Shown one piece after another: positions 8,501-14,939 of a stretch of DNA of 64,000 nt. The first letter of the stretch is position 1. Every line of letters begins with the position of its first letter. The translations under genes and the position numbers were made by a program. The notes below the pieces were generated by a model. The model had not been told where the DNA came from. It did no database searches and worked only from the letters and a program-made list of their open reading frames with translations. The stretch is from Halobacterium zhouii (lineage in GTDB: Archaea > Halobacteriota > Halobacteria > Halobacteriales > Halobacteriaceae). The DNA lies in contig NZ_CP089593.1 in the NCBI RefSeq assembly GCF_021249405.1, forward strand, positions 620,001 to 684,000. Reading direction: 5' to 3'.

Positions 8501-8836
8501 TCAATCCTTCACGTAGGCGTACCCGTCGGACTGGAGGCGGGTGAGCGCGCCGACGCCCGCCGGCACCGTCTCGACGCCCTCGAGCAGGTCGTCCTCGGAG
8601 GCGTCGCGGCTAGCGAGCGAGTTCGCGCACGCCAGAAACTCGACGCCCTCGCCCTCCGCCAACTCCCGGACGCGTTCGGGGTGTCTGGACTCCTCGGTGA
8701 GCGTGTAGACGCCGTGGGCGTTCGCTACGACGGCCACCGCGTCGACGTCCACGGAGTCGTCGTCGAGGAGGTTCTCGACGTTCGACAGGACGGCGTCGGC
8801 TTCCTCGCGTCGCGCGTGATGGAACACGGTCTGCAT
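8501..8836 (-). CDS. DsrE/DsrF-like small protein
   Basis: 111-residue protein with the DsrE-like alpha/beta pattern: MQTVFHHARREEADAVLSNVENLL, then DAVAVVANAHGVYTL, then a conserved cysteine in VEFLACANSL, ending VGALTRLQSDGYAYVKD. DsrE-type proteins take part in persulfide handling or are of unknown function. The ATG at 8836 was chosen because it starts directly at the first beta-strand; a start 21 bases upstream would add MGVVGHG. The single cysteine sits where the sulfur-carrying residue is found in the family. Confidence 0.8.
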   Translation of the reverse strand: MQTVFHHARREEADAVLSNVENLLDDDSVDVDAVAVVANAHGVYTLTEESRHPERVRELAEGEGVEFLACANSLASRDASEDDLLEGVETVPAGVGALTRLQSDGYAYVKD

Positions 8837-8910
8837 ACCGTGACCGACGACGCCCACGTCGAAAAAACGAGGTTACCAGATGGGTGGAGTGGCGGTAGCG
8901 GGGCGGGATG

Positions 8911-8966
8911 CGGAGTGCGGAGGCGGAGTGCGGAGGCGGAAGCAGAGGCGGAGTGCGAAAGCGGAA
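8911..8966. repeat. GGAGTGCGGAGGC-type short tandem repeat
   Basis: Degenerate purine-rich repeat with a period of about 12 bp (CGGAGTGCGGAGG, then CGGAAGCAGAGG, then CGGAGTGCGAAAG). It lies in the intergenic space between the DsrE-like start and the 3' hairpins of the PAC2 gene. No gene seen. Confidence 0.65.
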
Positions 8967-8979
8967 AGCAACCAGCATT

Positions 8980-9078
8980 CGCGCGGCGAAGCCGCGCGAT
9001 TCACTCGCACGAACGTAGTGAGTGCGAGGAAGTTTTTAGCGTAGCTTTTTGCGAGGCGGGTGCGCGAAGCGCACCCGC
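8980..9078. repeat. Cluster of three hairpins 3' of the PAC2 gene
   Basis: Three perfect or near-perfect hairpins: 8980-8998 (CGCGCGGC, loop gaa), 9004-9028 (CTCGCAC arms) and 9056-9078 (GCGGGTGCGC, loop gaa). Between the second and third are two T-runs, TTTTT at 9033-9037 and at 9046-9050. The cluster begins 15 bp after the PAC2 stop codon in the direction of transcription, so it may act in termination or mRNA 3'-end formation. Its order (T/A-run, hairpin, GCAAAAAGC) resembles the hairpin elements after dnaJ and after the 2-oxoacid oxidoreductase. Confidence 0.7.
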
Positions 9079-9093
9079 CGAAGTAAAAAGGTA

Positions 9094-9840
9094 CTATTGG
9101 AACATCCGCATGGGTGTGGCTTGCGTGCTCTCGTCTTCGTCGGCGTTCTGCATGCGCTGGGCGAACTGTTCTTTCTGGTCGCGGATTTCTTCGGCGTGTT
9201 CGACGAGGTCGTCGGTGGGGATGTCGACGCCCGTGATGGGGGCGATTGCGTTGTCGACGAGTTGTTTGGCGGCGGCGGGGTCGGGGAACTGGGGGTCGGA
9301 TTCGACGACGAGGCCGAGGGCGTCGAGGGATTCGGCTTCGGCGCGGTTGACGAGCGCGCCGGTGGGGCCGCCGACGACACCGCGTTCTGGGGGCGAGTCG
9401 ATGCCGTGGTCGTCGAGGGTGCGGGCGGCGTCGCCGGTGGCGATGCCGAAGACGTCGGGGACGTTCGCGGGGTTGTCGTCCTCGCGGGGGAGGCCGCTGA
9501 GGTAGAGCGGGGTGGCGGTGTTGTCCCGGAGCCACTCGGTGAGGCTGTCGGCGAAGTCGGCGCTGGCGGTCCGGGAGACGGGGACGTCGCTCTGGAGTGC
9601 GAGCAGGTCGCGTTCTTCGTCGGCGTAGATGCGCACCGGCGGGAGGACGCCGCGTTCGTCGGCGTCGTAGATGGCGACCTGGGGGATGCCGTCGCAGTCG
9701 ATGGCGGCGACGCGTTGCATGTCGAACGTCTCGACGAGGTGGTCGGTGGCGATCTTGCCGACGAGGCCGACGCCTGGGAGGCCTTCGACGAGCGTTGGGG
9801 AGTCGAGGTCGAGGTCCGTCGTGACCCTCACGTTTGCCAT
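9094..9840 (-). CDS. PAC2-family protein (proteasome assembly chaperone-like)
   Basis: 248-residue protein of the PAC2 family (DUF75 type). Typical segments are PTLVEGLPGVGLVGKIATDHLVE at the N-terminus, GIPQVAIYDADERGVLPPVRIY, and GGPTGALVNRAEAESLDALGLVVES. The C-terminal 40 residues are charged and helical (EHAEEIRDQKEQFAQRM). Eukaryotic relatives help assemble 20S proteasomes; the archaeal role is inferred. The ATG at 9840 is the first start before the conserved MANVRVTTDLDLDSPTLVEG. The gene is divergent from the RNA methyltransferase gene, with about 90 bp between. Confidence 0.88.
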   Translation of the reverse strand: MANVRVTTDLDLDSPTLVEGLPGVGLVGKIATDHLVETFDMQRVAAIDCDGIPQVAIYDADERGVLPPVRIYADEERDLLALQSDVPVSRTASADFADSLTEWLRDNTATPLYLSGLPREDDNPANVPDVFGIATGDAARTLDDHGIDSPPERGVVGGPTGALVNRAEAESLDALGLVVESDPQFPDPAAAKQLVDNAIAPITGVDIPTDDLVEHAEEIRDQKEQFAQRMQNADEDESTQATPMRMFQ

Positions 9841-9933
9841 GCGAAAACGCACGAAAGGAGACTGCATAAAACCGAGGGCGGGGGATGATCCAGAGCGGAA
9901 GCCACAAGCGCGCTCCCCCGCTACCGGGAGGCA

Positions 9934-10845
9934 ATGGACGCGCTGTCGCGGTACGAACCGATAATCGACGACTTCGAGGCGTTCCTCGACGCCTGCGAAC
10001 GCCCGCTCCCGACGACGGTGCGCGTGAATCCGTTGAAGGCGACGCCGGAGCGAGCCGTCGAGGCCATGGAGGCCGAGGGCGTTGCGGTGGAGCGACGGGA
10101 GTGGCACCTGGGCGTGCTCGAGGTCGACACTGACAAACCGGGGAACACGTGGCCGTACGTACACGGCTGGGTGACCGGCCAGGAGGAGGTGTCGGCGGTG
10201 CCGCCCGCAGTGCTCGACCCTGAGCCCGGCGAAGTGGTGTGGGACGCGTGCGCCGCGCCGGGGAGCAAGACGACGCAACTCGCCGCGGAGGTCGAGGACC
10301 GGGGGCTGGTCGTGGCGAACGACGACAATCTCGGTCGGCTGTCGGCGCTGCGCGGGAACTGCGACCGTCTCGGCGTGACGTCGGCGGCGGTGACCAACGA
10401 GGACGCGCGCCGGTTCACGTTCGACGCGTTCCCCGGGGTCGAGGCGTTCGACAGCGCGCTCGTGGACGCGCCCTGCACCTGCGAGGGGACGCTGCGGAAG
10501 AACGCGGACGCCCTGGAGGGCGCGAGCCCGGGGGCGAGCCGGAACCTCGCGGCGCTCCAGACGGACATCCTTCAACGGGCGGTCCGACTCACGCGTGAGG
10601 GCGGCGCGGTGGTTTACTCGACGTGCACGTTCGCGCCAGAGGAGAACGAGGCTGTGGTCGACGCCGTACTCGACGCGGGCGACTGCCGTCTGGTCGAGTT
10701 CGACGCGGGCCTGGCGTCCTCGCCGGGTATCACGGAGTGGGACGGCAAGTCCTACGACGAGAGCCTGGCGAAGACGCGACGGTACTACCCCCACCAGAAC
10801 GACACGGGCGGGTTCTTCGCCGCGAAACTGGAGGTCACAGGATGA
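9934..10845 (+). CDS. RNA (cytosine-5) methyltransferase, RsmB/NOP2/Sun family
   Basis: 303-residue SAM-dependent tRNA or rRNA m5C methyltransferase. Visible motifs are the N-terminal RNA-binding cap with TTVRVNPLKAT, SAM motif I WDACAAPGSKTTQLA, the DAPCTCEGT motif holding one catalytic cysteine, and YSTCTFAPEEN with the second cysteine. The ending (TRRYYPHQNDTGGFFAAKLE) is standard. The next gene overlaps it by ATGA and encodes the PUA-like domain that many relatives carry as a C-terminal fusion, so the two products probably act as one enzyme. Confidence 0.93.
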   Translation: MDALSRYEPIIDDFEAFLDACERPLPTTVRVNPLKATPERAVEAMEAEGVAVERREWHLGVLEVDTDKPGNTWPYVHGWVTGQEEVSAVPPAVLDPEPGEVVWDACAAPGSKTTQLAAEVEDRGLVVANDDNLGRLSALRGNCDRLGVTSAAVTNEDARRFTFDAFPGVEAFDSALVDAPCTCEGTLRKNADALEGASPGASRNLAALQTDILQRAVRLTREGGAVVYSTCTFAPEENEAVVDAVLDAGDCRLVEFDAGLASSPGITEWDGKSYDESLAKTRRYYPHQNDTGGFFAAKLEVTG

Positions 10846-11345
10846 AAGAGAACGTCAGTTACCAGTTCTCTCGGCTCCCCGAGACGGACGCCGACCGCGA
10901 GGTCGAGGGCCGCCCGACGCGCGAGGCGGTCGTGGACTGGTGGGTCGACCGATTCGGCGTCCCCGAGGACACCTTCGACGGCTACACGCTCTGGGAGAAG
11001 GGCAAAGGGAAGGTGTGGGCGCTCCCGTACGACCTCGGGGGCCCGGTGCCCGTGGAGGCGCTCGGCCTGAAACTCCTGCGTACGCGCCAGGAGCACTGGA
11101 AGCCGACGACCGACGCCGTCCAGCGATTCGGAAGGGCCGCGACGAAGAACGTCCTCGAACTCGACGAGGCTCGCGCAAAGCGGTTCCTCGCCGGTGAGAC
11201 CCAGGAACTCGAGTGGGACGGCGACTGGGGCTACCTCGCCGTCGCCCACGAACTCGCGGGCGGCGTCGAACCCATCGGCGTCGGCCTGTTCACGCACGGT
11301 GAACTCACGTCGATGGTGCCCAAGGGCCACCAGCGCGACCTCTGA
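10842..11345 (+). CDS. PUA-like RNA-binding protein paired with the m5C methyltransferase
   Basis: 167-residue protein beginning MKENVSYQFSRLPETDADREV. Its C-terminal half has the layout of the PUA-like domain of RsmF-type methyltransferases: GLKLLRTRQEHWKPT, then a leucine/alanine helix, FLAGETQELEWDGDWGYLAVAHE, and finally GVGLFTHGELTSMVPKGHQRDL, matching the family's closing PK-x-x-R. The start overlaps the methyltransferase stop by ATGA, so the two are co-translated. I infer that it guides the methyltransferase to its RNA. It lacks any catalytic motif of its own. Confidence 0.78.
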   Translation: MKENVSYQFSRLPETDADREVEGRPTREAVVDWWVDRFGVPEDTFDGYTLWEKGKGKVWALPYDLGGPVPVEALGLKLLRTRQEHWKPTTDAVQRFGRAATKNVLELDEARAKRFLAGETQELEWDGDWGYLAVAHELAGGVEPIGVGLFTHGELTSMVPKGHQRDL

Positions 11346-11367
11346 GGGTCTGGGTCAGTCGTCGAAC

Positions 11368-11440
11368 GGTCAGACTGTCGCCAGCGCGACAGTCACCGCG
11401 ACGTAATCGGTCAGACTGTCGCCAGCGCGACAGTCACCGC
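11368..11440. repeat. Perfect 32-bp direct repeat carrying a 9-bp-stem hairpin across a stop codon
   Basis: The 32-bp sequence starting GGTCAGACTGTCGCC occurs identically at 11368-11399 and 11409-11440. The second copy contains the last codons and stop (11411-11413) of the minus-strand membrane-protein gene; the first is a duplicate beyond the stop. Each copy holds a perfect hairpin with GACTGTCGC/GCGACAGTC arms and loop CAGC, a plausible terminator for the SatD pair. Confidence 0.85.
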
Positions 11441-11791
11441 AACGCCGACGAGCACGGAGTACGTGAGGTTCACGAGCGTCCCGGCGAGGTAGAACAGCGT
11501 GTTCTTCTCGATGTCGTCCCTCCGAACGATGCCCTTCGCGGCGAACACGACGGCGAGCGCCGTGTACGCGCCGGCGAGCACGAACGTGAGCGTGAGCACG
11601 TTCTCGCACTTCCCGACGAGCACGCCGACGTCCCTGTCGCGCTCGCTCAGTGGGGTCTCGCCGTCCTCGTCGGAGGGGACGAAGTCGAGGGCGCGCGTGA
11701 CGACGACGCCGCTGGTGGCGAGCAGGACCGCGTAGCTGCCGACGGCGAGGGCGAGGTTGCTGACCGTTGCGTCGAACGGGAGCGCTGTCAT
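11411..11791 (-). CDS. Small SatD-associated membrane protein (DUF3307-like C-terminal pattern)
   Basis: 126-residue integral membrane protein with three or four helices: about 8-32, 60-85 and 100-125. The part after the acidic loop (SDEDGETPLSERDRD) reads GVLVGKCENVLTLTFVL, then AVVFAAKGIVRRDDIEKN, then YLAGTLVNLTYSVL. From memory this matches the C-terminal pattern of DUF3307-type proteins found beside SatD in bacteria. Its ATG overlaps the SatD stop (ATGA), so the two are an operon. Function is unknown. Confidence 0.75.
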   Translation of the reverse strand: MTALPFDATVSNLALAVGSYAVLLATSGVVVTRALDFVPSDEDGETPLSERDRDVGVLVGKCENVLTLTFVLAGAYTALAVVFAAKGIVRRDDIEKNTLFYLAGTLVNLTYSVLVGVAVTVALATV

Positions 11792-12414
11792 ACTGCCTCG
11801 AACGTGGAGCGCAGGCGCTCTTCAATCTCCCGGACGGCCGGCCACGACGCGCGGGAGAGCGCTTGGGAGACGGCCGGTTGGGAGACGCCGAGGTTTTCGG
11901 CGACGGCGTCCTGCGATTCCGTCTCGCGGTACGCGCGGACGACGTCCCGCTGGCGGTCGGTCCAGCGACGTTTCAGGAGGAACAGGAGGTTCACCTCGTC
12001 CGCGAGTGTCGCGTCGAGTGGCGCGCGCTCGAAGTCGAAGGCGACGCGGAGCGTCGACGCGTCGAGGTCCGAGAGGAGTTCGTCGGCGCGGTGGAACGCG
12101 GGACCGTCCATCCGCGAGACGTTTCCAGTCCCGACGCCGACATCCACACCGCCGGCGGCTACTGCGACGCGGAGTTCCTGCGGGTGGAGGCGCTCGCGGA
12201 GGCCGTCGAGCACGTCGTACAGCGGTGCCGGGTCGGTCAGTACGCCGCCGACCTCGTCGACGCCTTTCAGTGGTTCGAGCGGTGCAAGGAACGCGTCGGC
12301 GTGCTGGTCGCTGACCGTGGCGCACGCGTCTGTGAGCGTCGCGCCGAAGTCGCCCCGCTCGTCGATGTCCCGTGAGGCGACGACGTCGCCCAGGAGGACG
12401 TAGTGGGTCGGCAC
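11788..12414 (-). CDS. satD: SatD-family protein with C-terminal helix-turn-helix
   Basis: 208-residue protein of the SatD family. The N-terminus MPTHYVLLGDVVASRDIDERGDF has the family's xxGDVxxSR signature, followed by a domain with PLEPLKGVDEVGGVL and RVAVAAGGVDVG. The C-terminus (about residues 140-205) is a helix-turn-helix: RWTDRQRDVVRAYRETESQDAVAENLGVSQPAVSQALSRAS. The start is a GTG at 12414. A short palindrome lies 19-36 bases upstream and may be its own operator. SatD was named from the acid-tolerance-linked sat operon of streptococci; its biochemical role is not known. Confidence 0.85.
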   Translation of the reverse strand: MPTHYVLLGDVVASRDIDERGDFGATLTDACATVSDQHADAFLAPLEPLKGVDEVGGVLTDPAPLYDVLDGLRERLHPQELRVAVAAGGVDVGVGTGNVSRMDGPAFHRADELLSDLDASTLRVAFDFERAPLDATLADEVNLLFLLKRRWTDRQRDVVRAYRETESQDAVAENLGVSQPAVSQALSRASWPAVREIEERLRSTFEAV

Positions 12415-12432
12415 GTCCCGACGAACGATACG

Positions 12433-12450
12433 ATAACTCTTGAAGGTTAT
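12433..12450. promoter_or_regulatory. Palindrome upstream of satD, possible operator
   Basis: The inverted repeat ATAAC-tcttgaag-GTTAT lies 19-36 bases before the GTG of satD, on top of the expected TATA position. A regulator bound there would block transcription. SatD itself carries a helix-turn-helix, so autoregulation is possible, but this is inference. Confidence 0.4.
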
Positions 12451-12474
12451 GATAGGGAGAATAATGGGGGGTGA

Positions 12475-13992
12475 TTATACATCGCGGAGCGTCCCGCCGT
12501 CGAGCCCTTCCCACTCGACGCGGTAGCCGAGCCGAGAGAGAACCGCGCTCGCGTCGTCGAGTCCGTGGTTGTCGAGGGCAGACTCGACTGCCGAGAGCGA
12601 CATTCCGGCCTCGATGTCCTCGGCAACGTCGTCGAGAACACCGGGACGAACGAGCGTCCGGCCCACGACGTCGTGCTCGGGGAACGCCTTGTCCTCGATC
12701 GCGGCCTCGCTGACGCCGTGCTCGGCCGCGAGGTCTGCGAGCGACACGACGTCCGCCTCCGGGACGAGTTCGTCGGGGACGTCTGCGGCGTTCTCGGCCA
12801 CGAGGTCCGCCTCCAGGTCGCGGAGCGCGTGGACCACGTCCTTCGGGCGCACCGACCCCGAGTACTCCACGACCCGGTGGTCACGGGCCGAGATGTCCTC
12901 GCCAACCCCGAGGTCGGCGTCGACGGCGACGAGCAGTCGCTCGTCGGTCTGGTCGAGCTGGTCGAGTTTCTTCTCGACGTACTCTGGCGTCCAGAACCCC
13001 ATAATCTCGAAGTAGACGCGAGCGGTCCCGCCCGAGGAGTTCGAGCCCGCTGGCCGGTACTCGAACGCGAAGTCCGGGACCATCAGGCGGTCGCCCGCCG
13101 CGAGCACGTCGGGTTCGCGAACGAGGTCCCAGTTCAGGCCGAGTGCCTCGAACCGAGCGGCGAACTTCCGCTCCACGCCGCTGTCGAAGTTCGCCTCCGC
13201 GACGGGTTCGGTGTCTGGGACGTCGAAGTCGCCGGCGGCGAGTTCCAGCGAGCGTTCGGTACCGCGGTCGTCGACGGTCGCTTCGAGACGCCAGTCGTCG
13301 GTGCGGGCGGCCGCACGGAGGACGCGAGCGAACCGCGTGCCGTACCGCCGGGTGTTCCGGAACAGGGCGTCCGGTCCGGTGAGCACGACTTCTCGTCCAG
13401 CGTCGACCGGCACCACTTCGTAGAGGAGGCCGAGTCGCTTCACGGCGGCGACGAGCGAGCGCGGGTCGGCCGAGCGAACGCGAACCTCCGTCGCGTCGAA
13501 CAGCGCGGTCTGGGCGAGCGAGAGGTTGTACTGCGCGACGAGTTCCTCGGGCGTCCAGCGCGCGTCCACGCCGACGAGCACCTCGCGGCGCTCTCGGTCG
13601 GCGTACAGCGACGCCGCGAGTTCGTCGGCGGTGACGTCGCCGGGAAACCGGTCTGCGGCCGCATCGAGCGCTCGCTCGCGCTCCTCGCCGTCGACGACGC
13701 CGACGTCCTCGGCGGCGTTGAAGGCCGCACGGCGCGCGCTCCCCGGGTCGACGGCGGCCTCGACCTCGAATGTCGCGTCGCGCTCCACGAGGTGGGCGAA
13801 CCCCCGCGCGAGTTTGAAGTCCGCCGCGTCGGCCTCGACGTCCTCGAGCGCGTCCCGGAGCGCCGAACGCGCCTCCCCGACGTGGCCCTGAAAGGTGCCG
13901 AGTACGCGCGCCGCGAGCGCGACGTCGTCCGTGAACTGCGGGTGGTAGCCGCCGCCCGCGCGGGACACCCGGAGGAGGTCCTTCGTCAGCAC
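12475..13992 (-). CDS. bax1: Bax1-type nuclease (DUF790), partner of XPB
   Basis: About 505-residue DUF790 protein. The N-terminal part starts VLTKDLLRVSRAGGGYHPQF; the middle carries ARYNLSL-like QYNLSLAQTALFDATEV; the C-terminal nuclease-like region contains ERKFAARFEALGLNWDLVREP, LMVPDFAFEYRP, VYFEIMGFWTPEYVEKKLDQL and RLLVAVDADLG. The spaced D and E-I-M-G-F residues fit a PD-(D/E)XK-like core. In archaea Bax1 binds XPB and cuts near DNA bubbles in nucleotide-excision repair. XPB lies upstream on the same strand about 950 bp away. I chose the GTG at 13992, where family similarity begins; a TTG at 14019 is an alternative. Confidence 0.9.
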   Translation of the reverse strand: MLTKDLLRVSRAGGGYHPQFTDDVALAARVLGTFQGHVGEARSALRDALEDVEADAADFKLARGFAHLVERDATFEVEAAVDPGSARRAAFNAAEDVGVVDGEERERALDAAADRFPGDVTADELAASLYADRERREVLVGVDARWTPEELVAQYNLSLAQTALFDATEVRVRSADPRSLVAAVKRLGLLYEVVPVDAGREVVLTGPDALFRNTRRYGTRFARVLRAAARTDDWRLEATVDDRGTERSLELAAGDFDVPDTEPVAEANFDSGVERKFAARFEALGLNWDLVREPDVLAAGDRLMVPDFAFEYRPAGSNSSGGTARVYFEIMGFWTPEYVEKKLDQLDQTDERLLVAVDADLGVGEDISARDHRVVEYSGSVRPKDVVHALRDLEADLVAENAADVPDELVPEADVVSLADLAAEHGVSEAAIEDKAFPEHDVVGRTLVRPGVLDDVAEDIEAGMSLSAVESALDNHGLDDASAVLSRLGYRVEWEGLDGGTLRDV

Positions 13993-14090
13993 GCGCGTTC
14001 GTAGGGAGCGAGCGGGCAAAAGGCGTGGTGATTAGCAGAGGTAATGATATTGAAGGCTCTGGCAGACTCAGGCTAGGGTCATTTCATTCC

Positions 14091-14423
14091 CACCCAGAAA
14101 GCCCCGGCGGGCTCGCGCCCGCTCAGCGTTAACGAGACGCCGAGGGCGTCTCGTTCGCACATCAGAAACGCTCCGCGTTTCTGAGGACGACATACCCGCT
14201 CGCTGCGCTCGCGGATAGGGGTCGCTGAGACGGACTCAGGTTTCGCCCGCGAGCCCGCCGCCCCTTTCAGCCCCACCGTGTGCCGGTTCCCCAGCCGGTA
14301 GGGTGGGGCTGAAAGGGGCGGGCGTCTCGGGGAAGGCCGGCGACACAAGGACCGCAACGAACGCAGTGAGTGAGGACCGCAGCGAGCCGCCCGACCCGAG
14401 ACGCCCGGGGCTTTCCGAGTGTC
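14091..14423. mobile_element. Palindromic element copy 1 (about 333 bp)
   Basis: Bounded by CACCCAGAAAGCCCCGG (14091-14107) and its inverted counterpart at 14407-14423, with 15 of 17 positions matching. Inside is a perfect 19-bp inverted repeat, CGCCCCTTTCAGCCCCACC at 14259-14277 against 14302-14320, plus smaller hairpins such as GAGACGCC/GGCGTCTC near 14133-14153 and CAGAAACG/CGTTTCTG near 14163-14184. It has no convincing protein gene and looks like a non-autonomous repeat. It fills most of the 14020-14509 gap between bax1 and the lipoprotein gene. No clear target-site duplication is visible. Confidence 0.7.
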
Positions 14424-14509
14424 AACAGGCTCCTCCGCAACAAAAACGGACTCTACTCGCCCACAGAAGGATACAGAAGATACTTGCCCTCGAAGGGAAA
14501 CCCGGAACC

Positions 14510-14857
14510 ATGCACCGGCGGACGCTGCTGCGGGGGTTGACGGCGGCAGGGAGCACGCTCGCGGTCGCCGGGTGTCTCCGGCGAGGCTACGAGGAGGACG
14601 CGCTCCGCATCCAGAACACGGCCATCGAGGAGACCGACGACGGCTATCTCTCGCTCGCCGTCACCGTCTCGAACATCGCCGACCGCGCGGTGTCGGGGAC
14701 GCTGTACGTGAACAGTAGCATGCAGGAGACGCCGCGAACGAGAGTCCGGAAGGTGACCATCGACGCGTACACGACAACGACGGTGCGCGTCACGTACGAC
14801 GTGAAGTTCGAGGACGTCACGAACTTCCAGCCGACCACCGACCTGGTCGAGGAGTAA
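14510..14857 (+). CDS. Small Tat-type lipoprotein
   Basis: 115-residue secreted lipoprotein. The signal MHRRTLLRGLTAAGSTLAVAGC has a twin-arginine start and a lipobox (AVAGC), so the cysteine at 22 is the likely lipid-anchored residue. The mature part is a small beta-rich domain (DDGYLSLAVTVSNIADRAVSGTLYVNS, then TTVRVTYDVKFED) resembling immunoglobulin-like FxLyD domains. A GATACTT stretch near 14489 is suitably placed as a TATA box. The gene faces XPB, lying between it and the palindromic element, and thereby separates XPB from Bax1. Function unknown. Confidence 0.8.
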   Translation: MHRRTLLRGLTAAGSTLAVAGCLRRGYEEDALRIQNTAIEETDDGYLSLAVTVSNIADRAVSGTLYVNSSMQETPRTRVRKVTIDAYTTTTVRVTYDVKFEDVTNFQPTTDLVEE

Positions 14858-14939
14858 CTCCTTCTGCACGCTGTGATTTCGCCTCTACGCCATGGTCCCG
14901 CCTGTCAGCCGTGATCCAGCGACGGCATTCCCGCGCTCG

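Noticed and set aside
14079..14357. Open frame on the minus strand inside element copy 1
   Set aside because: The arginine/proline-rich product comes from palindromic DNA and shows no family pattern. A similar frame in copy 2 shares only a short G-L-K-G-A piece from the conserved inverted repeat.
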